Part shown: piece after piece, positions 1-8,697 of the stretch
How the letters are laid out: each line of letters starts with the position of its first letter
Numbering within the stretch: the first letter of the stretch is position 1
Assembly: GCA_013054445.1 (NCBI GenBank)
Contig: JAAMPI010001297.1
Span: 1 to 16,318, forward strand
Reading direction: 5' to 3'
Origin: Cudoniella acicularis
Lineage: Eukaryota; Ascomycota; Leotiomycetes; Helotiales; Helotiaceae
DNA length: 16,318 bases
The notes under the pieces: model-generated
Database searches by the model: none
The model's input: only the letters and a program-made list of their open reading frames with translations
What the model was told of the DNA's origin: nothing
Made by a program: the position numbers and the translations under genes

Positions 1-91
1 TTCGGTCTCCACATTGAGCTCAACAGTATGTGGCGGCTACGAGGCTCTGCTTGTTAAGTTCTTAAAAGCATGATATTTTTCTAAGTATTTG

Positions 92-110
92 GTCCCAAGT
101 GTCTTGGGAC
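92..110. repeat. Perfect 8-bp hairpin at the left edge of the inverted repeat
   Basis: GTCCCAAG (92-99) and CTTGGGAC (103-110) are exact reverse complements around a 3-base loop (TGT). The right arm overlaps the left terminal repeat of the possible element at 101-501. No equivalent hairpin is seen at the right end. Confidence 0.6.
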
Positions 111-501
111 AGTCATATTCCACCGTCATATTTTGACCTTTAACTCGTGAGAATTGATCAATCATAAAATTTGAATTTCTCTCCCTATTTAGGAGTATCT
201 CTGCTTGTATGAATGGATGGCTTTTTCTACAACGAAAAGTATTTTTCTTTTCATCTGAGTTCCTCTACTTATACAAGATCATAAGTGCTTTATCTCGTGT
301 AAATACCTCTCCTCGTGTAAGTGCATCTTCTCTTCCCGTGTAATTACCCCTCCTCGTGTGGGTATCTCTCCTCCCCGTTTGAATGCCTCTTCTCTCCTTA
401 CGTGAGAATATCTCCTCGTGTGAGTACCTCTTACTAAATCCACGCAGCTTTGTTGCTTTGTTGATATAAAGCCTTACGATCAAATCTGACTGTCCCGAGA
501 C
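101..501. mobile_element. Possible MITE-like element bounded by 15-bp inverted repeats
   Basis: The 15 bases at 101-115 (GTCTTGGGACAGTCA) match the reverse complement of 487-501 (TGACTGTCCCGAGAC) at 14 of 15 positions, giving a 401-bp unit with inverted ends. The interior has no gene but is filled from about 283 to 433 with a degenerate tandem repeat. Small size, inverted termini, AT-rich non-coding interior and intergenic position are what a non-autonomous DNA transposon would show. I could not find a clear target-site duplication outside the inverted repeats, and the ends match no family I can name. Chance inverted repeats or a decayed element remain possible. Confidence 0.35.
283..433. repeat. 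Degenerate tandem repeat, about 7 units of 16-23 bp
   Basis: The core CTCGTGT or a close variant (CCCGTGT, CCCGTTT, TACGTGA) recurs every 16-23 bases, followed each time by a block close to RAGTACCTCT. About seven units can be lined up. Unit length varies through loss or gain of CT-rich bases, so this is an old, diverged array. It lies inside the possible inverted-repeat element at 101-501. Confidence 0.7.
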
Positions 502-914
502 GGCTGATATTTGTCATTCGAATTGTTCAGTGCAACTTTTATCTTCACGACTTACAATCACAGGAGGCAAGAGTGGTTTTGTGATTGATGGTAATAGCAG
601 AAGCATCTTTGTCTAACTTCGTTTCTTCAAATATAATATTTCAGATGGAGAAGCCAAGCTACAACTCAAGGAAGGCCGGGATGTTTTTTGCAGCTCACAC
701 AGAAACCTGTTAGTTAGGAAATGGGCTGCTCTCTTATTCAAAAGATAAAGTCAGTTCTACTATGTTATTCGTTCCCTTTCTTTCCTGGTGACTATGTGCC
801 CTTCCCCTCACGGTGACATTCAGAACCTCATTGTCAAAGCTATATGTCTCAGCGACTTACTCTGTTCCAGTGTACTCTGGGGACTCTTATTCACGTTTTG
901 AAATTTGAAATTTG

Positions 915-922
915 TATAAATA
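915..922 (+). promoter_or_regulatory. TATA box (TATAAATA) before the gene at 1043
   Basis: TATAAATA lies 121 bp before the preferred ATG at 1043. This is a normal spacing for a strongly regulated fungal gene, and it fits a secreted-protein promoter. It also suggests that the downstream gene had a genuine promoter before, or despite, its in-frame stop. Confidence 0.4.
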
Positions 923-1042
923 CAGAACATTGCCGTGTTAAAGGTCATTAATTTATTTCAACAAACGTTCGAACCATAGTTTATGACGGCAACAATCCCA
1001 CAACTTAACTGTATAACTGTTACACACGTTCAAAACTTCAAA

Positions 1043-1528
1043 ATGCAAATTGTCAACACTCTCTTGGCAGCAAACACGGCACTCAGTTCTCTGATTTTGA
1101 CTAACCCGGTCGATTTCATCAACCAGGATGGCACAGCACGCACCATCTACTTCATACCTAATACCGGCCTTCAGAACATCCCATTTCTTACTGTCTAGGG
1201 CTTTGGAACTGTAGTTCAGAGCTTCCCAATAGATTGGGCCGGCAGCTGGCACTCTGTTTTCGAGGGTACGGAGGGCGGAGAGACTGCCAAAGGCATGCTG
1301 GGCGAGGTGACCTTTAACGGCGGCAGTGGCTATACCTACTTTGACGTGTCTGCCATTGTCAAGGCCAGTGACCAGCAGGGAGTCAAGATGCTCTTCCCAA
1401 AGCAGAACACATCGAATGTCTCTAGATGCCAGACCTTCCTTTGTTCAAATGTGTACAAGAAACCGGACGACATTCAAACCTTGAGCATAAACGAGACTGA
1501 AGTAGTTTACCTCATCGGCAACCAGTAG
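1043..1528 (+). pseudogene. Small secreted fungal protein ("DNase1 protein"-type family), interrupted by an in-frame TAG
   Basis: The reading frame from 1043 runs 51 codons to a TAG at 1196-1198 and then, in the same frame, 109 codons to the stop at 1526-1528. Both halves read as one protein of about 160 residues. It has a hydrophobic N-terminus (MQIVNTLLAANTALSS), a motif DFINQDGTARTIYF, then DWAGSWHSVFEG, GMLGEVTF, YFDVSAIV, a Cys pair (RCQTFLC) and PDDIQT near the end. This order resembles small secreted fungal proteins usually annotated as "DNase1 protein"; that name comes from memory and I know of no proven nuclease activity. The start at 1043 is preferred because its context is TCAAAATG and it begins a signal-like segment; an upstream in-frame ATG at 983 adds 20 residues. 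No donor/acceptor pair can remove the stop without deleting conserved residues. It could be a pseudogene, a null allele, a readthrough product or a base-call error. Confidence 0.6.
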
Positions 1529-2117
1529 CAATAATACGTATCAAAATTCCTTGCTCCGGATCTGATCTGTGGCAATGTGTATTGACAATCATAGTGCCAT
1601 TTCCTTCACACTACCAGCTCTTCTTATTCCTTCAACTCGCGAGTTACGCCCAACAATACATTCACAAACCGACAGCTCTCCGAATCTTGCCTCCCTTCCT
1701 GGCTTCAGTTTTATCAATACTCGAAGACAAACAACGAACAACCACCTCCAACCACTTACCCCGAATACGTTGTCCATGCAGGCAGGGCATGCTTATCCGA
1801 ACGGGTTTCCAACTTGCAAACTTCCCGCTTTATAATAGATTAGTTAGTTTGTTTAAGAAGTTATAATAAAACTTAGTGCTTCAATGCCTAGTCAGAATAG
1901 CTTTTACAGGTCAATTTGAATAATCCATTGACGCATTACTCACGTTTTAATACAACCACAAACAGACAAACAAACACAGTCTCCTCATCGCGACTCCCGA
2001 CTAAGCCGGCTTCTTTCCACGTTTCCAAAAGCCATGCCATATCAAGCCAAGCCAAGAAGACAAACCCACCTTCCTCTTTCTCCGAAAGCACCGTTTGTAC
2101 CAAACCCAGCTAACAGC
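1529..2117. other. Intergenic region between the secreted-protein gene and the Pro-rich ORF
   Basis: No gene is supported here. The open frames on the plus strand at about 1569-1866 lack conserved motifs and look like chance. An AATAAA at 1865-1870 could serve as a poly(A) signal for plus-strand transcription from 1043, though it lies 337 bases past that stop. The right part should hold the 3' end of the minus-strand ORF at 2118. Confidence 0.5.
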
Positions 2118-2858
2118 CTAAGCAGGTCTCCAACCAGCCAACTCCCCACTTTGCAACCAGAACGGGATCAACCCTCCCGATCCGGGCTTCACATCCAGTC
2201 CCCATCTTCTCAACCCAAAACTGCCGCCCCAGGGCTGTGCCCACGGCTGGTGCACATTCTGTTGATCGTAAGACCGGTAGACGATGTTTCCGTTTGGGAG
2301 GAGAACGGGTGTGCCGAGATTGTAGGGCGCGGGAGCCCATAATGGCATTACTTGGGGGTGGAATTGGAATTGTGGTTGAAATTGCAGTTGAGGTTGAGGA
2401 GTGTAAAAGGATGGGAAGGGGATGTATCCATGTTGGAAGTATGGAGGTGGTTGAGGAGGGTAATATGTGGGGTATGCTGGAGACGTATAGGTTGTTGGAT
2501 AGATGGTTGGCTGTGGAGGGGTATACGCTGTTGGATTGACTGTTGACTGCGGAAGGATGTAGATTGTTGCGGGGACGGTTGACTGTGGACGGGTGTAGGT
2601 TGTAGCAGGGATGCTTGGCCGTGGCGCTCTTGAGGGTAGGCTTTGTTGTGATGCAGGTGGTGGTGGTGCGGATGGCGGCGGGGGAATGGAGGAGGCTATG
2701 GATGCCGCAGAGAGAGTCGGCGTTGCGGAGCTATAGACTGTTGCTGCTTGAGAGAGGGAGGTTGATGCTCCCGAGGCTACGGATGAGGTGCCGAATGGAG
2801 ATCGTCCCGAGAAGGACGGCGGTGGTGGTATAGAGGAGGATATGGAGTAGGTTGACAT
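2118..2858 (-). CDS. Low-complexity Pro/Tyr/Ser/Gln-rich hypothetical protein, 246 aa
   Basis: A single uninterrupted frame of 246 codons starts at an ATG in good context (CGGAAATG). The protein is strongly biased. Residues 1-80 are Ser/Ala/Pro rich with two PPPP runs (11-14 and 59-62). Residues 84-131 hold four degenerate 12-residue repeats of the type PATTYTRPQSTV. Residues 132-180 are Tyr/Pro/Gln/Phe rich, including FQPQFQFHPQ. The C-terminus (about 181-246) is less biased, with LLPNGNIVYRSYDQQ and five Trp. No signal peptide, membrane segment or enzyme motif is visible, and no good splice donor suggests more exons. Composition resembles intrinsically disordered, prion-like or actin/RNA-associated proline-rich proteins, but no function can be assigned. 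Low complexity keeps several frames open on both strands, so coding status is likely rather than certain. Codon phase, start context and the ordered amino-acid repeat favour this strand. Confidence 0.5.
   Translation of the reverse strand: MSTYSISSSIPPPPSFSGRSPFGTSSVASGASTSLSQAATVYSSATPTLSAASIASSIPPPPSAPPPPASQQSLPSRAPRPSIPATTYTRPQSTVPATIYILPQSTVNPTAYTPPQPTIYPTTYTSPAYPTYYPPQPPPYFQHGYIPFPSFYTPQPQLQFQPQFQFHPQVMPLWAPAPYNLGTPVLLPNGNIVYRSYDQQNVHQPWAQPWGGSFGLRRWGLDVKPGSGGLIPFWLQSGELAGWRPA
2466..2609 (-). repeat. Four-copy 36-bp (12-residue) repeat inside the Pro-rich ORF
   Basis: Residues 84-131 of the minus-strand protein divide into four 12-mers: PATTYTRPQSTV, PATIYILPQSTV, NPTAYTPPQPTI and YPTTYTSPAYPT. 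Copies 1 and 2 differ at three positions; copies 3 and 4 are progressively diverged. The period is exactly 36 bp and keeps the frame, which supports selection on the protein. Confidence 0.7.
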
Positions 2859-3978
2859 TTCCGATTTGAGGTGAATTGAAGTTATGGTTCTGTGGATATG
2901 AAAAGGTTTTATAATACGTATGAAATGCCGAAGAGGAGAGAGTTTGCGAGGTCATTTATACGAGGTTGTCATTTTAAATCATTATGAATCAGCAGCGCCT
3001 ACTTCTAGCACACCTCCAGTCATACTCATGAAATACACTTGCCAAAGAAACAGAACAATAGCTGACTAGTTATGAAGTTGTCAGTGGAAGAGCCGAACAA
3101 CATTGGCAAAAATTAAGCTTGAAACTCTGAGGCAATGTGTAAAGTGTAAAAAATAACTTGAGTCCCAACTTAGGCCAAGAAAACATATAATTAATAAAGT
3201 CACCATGTGGACGACCATTCATTTACTAATATAGCCAATGTCTATTCACAACACAGGGTTGCGGCTTAGCTCCTGTGAATAAATCATCGCTGGTACGGCA
3301 AGGATGTTCAAGGCACCTCACGATTTGATATTTCAAACCCAGATCGAAATCCACCTTGAATTGGAGCGCAGAGACCAAGCAAAATATTACTATCGTTACC
3401 AAAAGGCAGTGAGACTATAACAAATACTAAAATTAGGATGTAAAAATGTCTGCGGTACCAGAGTTTATTGCCAAATGGAGATGCAAAAGGTCCGCAAACT
3501 GCTACGAAGCTTAAAACGACAGATGTTTGAAATTATGCCAGACCGTCAAACTTGACAGTCACTTCATTATAGCCAATGGCAAAGATAGATGCTTCGAGTT
3601 TGACATAAAACAGTGAATAGCTTCATTGAAATCATGAATGGGCGCGCGAACTCCGTACAGTGTTGTTTCCTAACTGCCACAATCTCAGGCGAGAACCCGA
3701 GCTTTTTTCCCAGGGGTTGTTTTTTTGGAAAGTGTCGGAATTAGGGCGGCTAGTACTATTAGCTTAGCTGAGAAGTTAAAAGGTGATTATGGTGTTTTTC
3801 GTGGATTGTTTTTACCAGTTTACTTGGATATCCTATCTCGATTCCTTCATCCTTACTGAGTAACGACTACGCATAGGTTGCCCCTGTAGTAATTTGCTAT
3901 TGGTATAAGAAAAGAATCTGGAAATTTCCTTGGTACCGTTTGTATTTCTATGCCCTCAAATCCGACACCGCGCTGATC
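2859..3978. other. About 1.1 kb AT-rich intergenic region without a recognisable gene
   Basis: The left end should hold the promoter of the minus-strand Pro-rich ORF and the right end the 3' untranslated region of the capping-protein gene. Between them, all six frames are broken into short pieces. The best small frame is 38 codons on the plus strand (3304-3420), Glu/Arg/Tyr rich, with no homology that I recognise. No tRNA-like fold, transposon terminus or long repeat was seen. Confidence 0.5.
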
Positions 3979-4925
3979 TCACCGCTTCATCGAGTTTATC
4001 ATTTCCTGATGAGTCGCCTTGTCTTTATTCGTTTCCGTCAATGGTGCAATACTCCTCAGGTCGCCCACCACATCCTTCGCCTTCCCAAAGTATACCTCTT
4101 GCAGTAGATTTCTCATCTTGAGCTCCATATCCTCCACCAACTTACCAATATTCGCAATATGTGAGGTATCATCATCGACAGGCAAATCACTCTCGATCTG
4201 CCGCGTCATATTTCCACTCAAATCCATTTCTCCCAGAGTTTCACTGCCAGTCGATAAGTGCAGGATCACTGTGCTTGTAAGCTTGTAATGTGCCGTGCGA
4301 GCCCGATCAACAGCCTCAAACACGTGGATCGAATCCCAGGTGCCCTGGCTTTTCCCAGACGGAGTAGCAACTAAATCCATCAGCAAAAGTTCAAACTTAA
4401 ACCCACAATGAAGACCAACCCTTTTTCAACAGAACAACCCCCGCAAACCCATCGTCCAAGTTCCAGAAATAGACACTCGAAACACCACCCTCATAATAAA
4501 GCTCTCGATAAACATCAAAGGCCTCATTCGCCCTAATTTCCATCTTCCTCACTCTCTCACTGGGCACGGCTCCCTCGCCTGCACCCTCATTATTGCCCAG
4601 ATCATCTACGCCGCCTACGCCCGTGCCTCCAGTGGGGTTCTCGAATTCGCCGGACCACGGGGAGCGGTAACTGTCGCCGTCGCGGTTATAGTCGCAGAGG
4701 AGGTAGTCGCGGCCTGTTTTACGACAGCGCGCGATTGTGAGAGGTTGATCGACGGAGGAGAGGAGGTCTTCTGTCAAGGACGGGACGAGTGAGATGAGGG
4801 AGTTGAGATGTGACGAGGTGTGTTTGGGATCTAAACGTCGGAGGAGGTCGCTTTTCTATTAGCATTCGAATTGGTAATGGCATCATAACTTACAGAGCAC
4901 TGTCAAATTGGTCGACTTCCGCCAT
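3979..4925 (-). CDS. cap2: F-actin-capping protein subunit beta
   Basis: Beta subunit of the CapZ-type heterodimer that caps actin barbed ends, acting at cortical actin patches and hyphal tips. Three exons on the minus strand: 4894-4925, 4420-4850 and 3979-4370. They total 855 nt, or 284 residues, the usual length for this family. Exon 1 encodes [10 protein letters not shown], and the split Leu joins DLLRRLDP. Family signatures follow: [77 protein letters not shown] and [12 protein letters not shown]. Intron 1 (4851-4893, 43 nt) has GTAAGT, a CTAAT branch and acceptor AAAG; the nearer TAG acceptor would break the frame. Intron 2 (4371-4419, 49 nt) has a weak GTTGGT donor, CTGAT branch and TTTAG; it rejoins KK to VATPSGK in frame. 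A Gly/Asp/Asn-rich insert, roughly residues 79-105, separates the Trp-containing N-terminal part from the [10 protein letters not shown] helix. The alpha subunit is not in the window. Confidence 0.95.
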
Positions 4926-4971
4926 CTTGATTGTTGTTTGTAGCTTTTGAGTTGGAAAGAGTAGCGAGATG

Positions 4972-4996
4972 GAGGGGTGCGAGGGGTGCGAGGGGT
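4972..4996. repeat. 9-bp tandem repeat giving three CCCCT boxes upstream of cap2
   Basis: GAGGGGTGC is repeated 2.8 times (4972-4980, 4981-4989, 4990-4996). Read in the direction of the capping-protein gene it gives three CCCCT cores spaced 9 bp apart, about 50-70 bp before the ATG. A further CCCCT occurs on the plus strand near 5055. CCCCT is the core of yeast stress-response elements. Whether it works that way here is inference, and the array may lie in the 5' untranslated region. Confidence 0.55.
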
Positions 4997-5084
4997 TACT
5001 CGTTAGTTGACGTGGAGCATTTAAGCGAAGGAGGATTAGTAGTGCAGACCCCGACCCCTTCCCACAGCATATGTACAACCTTGG

Positions 5085-5100
5085 AAGTACCTAGGTACTT
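5085..5100. repeat. 16-bp perfect palindrome AAGTACCTAGGTACTT
   Basis: The sequence equals its own reverse complement over 16 bases. The inner 12 bases (GTACCTAGGTAC) occur again at 14399-14410, 9.3 kb away and also intergenic. Recurrent CCTAGGTA-type words are common in intergenic DNA of Pezizomycotina (recollection, not tested here). Confidence 0.7.
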
Positions 5101-5300
5101 GTATGTTGGAACTGAATCATGAAGGAAGCCAGTTTATAAATCAACAAAACCATAATCTAGATTAATGCGTAATCGATTACATAGCTAAATGCGATAGTCT
5201 CTTAGAATCTTACCAGCAATGCTCCGAGGCCTCCTGTGATGTGATGATAATGCTGCCTGAGACGCCGAATGCTCCGACCCGAATTTACAAATGCTAATGC

Positions 5301-8300
5301 TCACAGATCCAACTCAGACCCAGAATCCTCAGCATATCCACTGATGCGTTTCGCCTTCCGCTGCTTCCTCGAAGGACTGTTCAGACCCTCATCAGGTCCG
5401 GGACCACTTGGGTGATCCCTAATATAATCGGCTCTCAGATCTGCTGCATCTTTGTCCCACTTCGCTGCCTTGACAGTATACTCTGACATCGCAACGGCAT
5501 AGGCCTTTTTTCTGGACATCTGCTCTCTCATGATAAGGCTTCTTTTCCTCTTCGGGTGCCTCCTTCCACATCTTGGTAACCATCTTCTTGACCTCATTTG
5601 GAATTGGTTTTCCTTTGCCGGGCCTTCTACCTTCCTCACATTTCTTCTTGGCCTCTTCCCATTTATCCTTGCTGTACATCCTGTAAGGGTTGGCATACTT
5701 GTTTTCCGGTCGCCATGGTCGGTCACCAAGCTTTGTCCAGATTGCATTCCAGATTTCGATCTCATAAGCTTCGAGGCGGGCTTGTTTTGGATCCTTTGGA
5801 CTTTGCAAGGCTTCAGATTTCCTCTTCGAAGAGGAATCTTTTGACAAAATGAGAGGTTCGGGAACCTCCATCGGTCCGAGGAGTGTGTCCAGGACTTCTG
5901 ATGCAACCCTTAAACCGGAAATATATGCGCCATGTACAGTGGCTGGGTGAGTACCACATGTATGTTCGCCAGCAAAGAAGAGATTCCCGATTGGCTTAGC
6001 CATGACCTCGTAATCATCGGGTCGGAAGTTCGGGCCAGTATATGAATAACTGCCTCGTGAGAACTCATCTTGACCCCATCTAGTGACGACGGCTTCCACA
6101 GGTGCAGGAACTCCTGGACCAAAGACAGTTTTCAACACTGCTGTTGCTTCAGCAACGATCGCTTCGTTGCTCATAGACTCAGTCTTAAATGCTGCATCAC
6201 CAGCCATGAGAGCAATCAAAGTCGGGAGGCCAGAAGTATTGCTGCAATTGAACCATTGGAAGAAACGGCCTCTTTGAGAAAAGTAGTGTGCTTGATCCAA
6301 GCTGAAACGATCAGGTGGGTTCCGAAGTGTGCCAAAGATGTCCCGGCTTTGGTCCCAGAACGGCTCCCTGTACATCAACACAACCTTATTTAAAATGCCA
6401 TAACCAATACGTTGGATAGCACCATTCTTCCAGTCTGGCAGGGGTGGCTCGAATTTTATATCTCCTCGTTTCAAAACACCCAAAGGTATAGTCGAAACAA
6501 TGTAGTCGGCATCAATAATCTCTCCGTCGCTGCACACAATCTTTGACGGTGCGTTACCCTCGGGGTTATAAGCAATGCTCTTGACATTGCTCTTCTTTCG
6601 CACATTCAAAGGCTGGGGACAATTCAAAAGTCCACGAGGAACTTGTTGGTATCCACCAGTAACCATGGTGTGTTTGCCTTCCCACTCATTTCCAGCATCG
6701 AGATCCCAGCCGCCAAGACTTAACGTATTGCAAGTAGTTGCGTTGCTGTACTCCAAATTTGCAACATGCCAGTTGATCAGTCGCAGGTCAAGAGGAGTAA
6801 AATCAACGATTCTTGTGTATTGACGGATAGCTTCGTCAAAAACAGACCCAAGTGTAGCGTAGTTGGAGCTAACAGCCCTTTCGAGATCCAGATCGTATTC
6901 GATTCCTACACCGGGACGGAGGAGCCAGCCAATTTCCTGTGCCTTATACGCAGCCGTATGCACAGCAGGGATTCCAGGCTCGAGATGAGCTCTACCGGTG
7001 AGTCGATCTGAAGATACGGGAATCATTTGGACTTCATCAGCGTGGGACAAGTTGTTCACGCCATTTGTCGAAGGAGCTATGGGATTATCTTCAACCTCAC
7101 TGATAGTCTTTGAGCCCTCAGCACTAACGTCACGGCCTGCGTCCAGTAAGTCTTTGTCTCCATCAGCGGTTGGCGGTGTTGGGAGTTTGAATTTGTATTC
7201 GCTGACTCGATCGAGGATATAATTGAACAACTTCTCGGCGAATTGGTCTCGATTGGCATCTACAGGCTTCCCCGTAGCGTCATAAATTGTGGTATCAGGT
7301 CTCAAAGCATGATATGGCAGTGCGAGTTGACCCCTAACAATAATGTTCAGTGGATTTCCACGATCGAAGCCAGTGATTATCATGCCACCCATTTCTGCAG
7401 TATGTCGGCTTCCATAGCTGAGGGTAGGATATTGAGGTTTCGATTTGAACGGACGAGAGTACACCCTTCCACCGATTCTGTCTCTTCCTTCCAAGACAAT
7501 CACGCACGGTGGATCTTCGCCCATCGCCCGAAACCGTTCCTTGAACTCAGAAAACAGACTTTCTAGCTGTCTTGCACAGCCCAAACCTGACATACCGGCC
7601 CCAATAACGGCAATGGTTTTTCGCTCCCGCCTACCCGACCGCTGCTTCTTAGTTGCTGCGGTAGGCTCTTGATGTTCCAAACAACCATAATTAATATAGC
7701 CACGTCGAACCAGCCACTCATGGCAGATTCTAGCTATGTCGAACCATCGAGCATCTTTGGCACATCCAATGGCTTCGTCCCTCATAACACCAATAAGAGG
7801 GTTTCTCGTCCACAATCTCAAAATACCATTGCGAATGTTGAGATAGGTGGTGACTTGTTGATGAGTGAGGTGTTTGCGCAACATTGCATGCTCTTCGGTA
7901 TGCATGCTGTAAGGGTTCAACCGTGACGATTCTGCTGCAGCAATGCATTGTCTTGCATACTCGGCCGGTGCGATATCAGTCGGTATCGAGACCTTTGGGC
8001 GAACATCATATTTGGGACGGCGCGCTCCAGATTGTGAGACACGTTTTGTATTCTCCCCTGAACTGGCCTCAAAACCGGTTGGAGAGGTTGCTTTGCTCGA
8101 TATTGATGATAGGGCTGATGAACCGTCGTCCACGTCCGTGGTCATAGAAGAAGCCATAGAATCGCGGGCGCTTTCAGGTTTTAGATGCATGTTGCCACTC
8201 AATGCAGACTTTGAGTTACGATCGGTTCTATACTCAAGTGGTTAATAAAGTTGGCTGAGAATTGGACCTATCACTTGATAGGTTGCAAAGTTTCATCCCC

Positions 8301-8697
8301 GTAAGGAAAGAACGATGAAGACGCACTGAATGATATTATGGGATACAGACTTTGGACCCCTGCTACTGAAATAATTTTCAGGTTGAGTCGTTTGCGGATA
8401 TCTTTCTTCGGGCGACTCGACGAAAATTGTAGTTGACGGATTGTCAGTTGTAGAGATGGATTCTCCATAAGCAGAGTTCGACATTGGAGTGGTTGAATCT
8501 CGCGTAGGATCGAATATTGAGAGGTGTGAGTCCAATTCTTGTAATCCCATCAAATTCAGATCATCATGATGCGGGATGTGAGTGTCCATTGTCGCTGCCA
8601 TGACCGAAACCTCAAGTCCTGTGACTTTAGGTGAACGCTTCGAGATATATGGACCGTCGGTAACGATGGGGTTAGCGATGCTACTCGAATTTCCCAT
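5301..8697 (-). CDS. lsd1: LSD1-type histone lysine demethylase (SWIRM, amine oxidase, HMG box) with a one-base frame break near the C-terminus
   Basis: Nuclear FAD-dependent amine oxidase of the KDM1 family, expected to demethylate histone lysines. Two exons on the minus strand: 8327-8697 and 5301-8227. The 99-nt intron has GTGCGT, a TTAAC branch and TATAG, and it joins HNIIQ to TDRNSKS in frame. Numbering from 8697: disordered N-terminus 1-205; SWIRM about 207-310; FAD-binding VIGAGMSGLG 331-340 and GRDRIGGRVYS; catalytic-region Lys in NKVVL (738); FAGEHT 875-880 followed by PATVHGAYISGL, which is characteristic of LSD1; HMG box from about 950. No long tower helix pair is evident. The frame breaks at an A6 run (5506-5511): upstream reads HERADVQKK, and the next frame reads AYAVAMSEYT to the stop at 5301. 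Removing one A gives about 1,098 residues. Taken literally, the first frame ends at 5419 with 28 unrelated residues. The start at 8697 is the first ATG after an in-frame TGA; Met33 (8601) is an alternative. Confidence 0.92.
5506..5511 (-). other. lsd1: Frame break at A6 homopolymer in the LSD1 HMG box
   Basis: The minus strand reads CAG AAA AAA GGC. With five rather than six A it would read CAG AAA AAG GCC, continuing the HMG-box helix into the downstream frame. The conserved reading lies in one frame before the run and in the +1 frame after it. A homopolymer indel, in the organism or in the sequence, is the simplest explanation. Confidence 0.8.

Larger units (their letters stand above)
1..914. 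other. AT-rich intergenic region, no gene seen
   Basis: No credible coding region is visible on either strand. The only long open frame (minus strand, about 265-483) exists because it runs through a degenerate tandem repeat, and its translation is simply repetitive Thr/Arg/Gly. The stretch contains the inverted-repeat element described separately at 101-501. The rest (502-914) is plain AT-rich sequence leading into the TATA box of the gene at 1043. Confidence 0.6.
4926..5300. promoter_or_regulatory. Intergenic: capping-protein promoter and LSD1 3' region
   Basis: This 375-bp gap lies upstream of the minus-strand capping-protein gene and downstream of the minus-strand LSD1 gene. It holds a 9-bp tandem repeat with CCCCT cores close to the capping-protein start, and a 16-bp perfect palindrome at 5085-5100. 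No coding frame is supported. Confidence 0.5.

Noticed and set aside
265..483. Minus-strand frame of 72 codons
   Set aside because: It is open only because it runs through the CTCGTGT tandem repeat; the translation is a repeated Thr/Arg/Gly pattern with no independent support.
2034..2833. Several plus-strand frames over the Pro-rich gene
   Set aside because: These are shadows of low-complexity, stop-poor sequence; only the minus strand gives a good start context and an ordered amino-acid repeat.
3304..3420. 38-codon plus-strand ORF, Glu/Arg/Tyr rich
   Set aside because: Isolated, short and without recognisable similarity or neighbouring signals.
3541..3620. Short minus-strand reading resembling a protein C-terminus (contains NEVTVKFDGLA)
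   Set aside because: It is bounded by a stop after fewer than 30 codons, and no convincing splice acceptor with a partner exon was found. Probably chance, or a very small gene relic.
5419..5500. Taking the LSD1 stop at 5419 as the true C-terminus
   Set aside because: The last 28 residues of that frame have no HMG-box character, whereas the overlapping frame continues the HMG-box helix and a Lys/Arg-rich tail to 5301.
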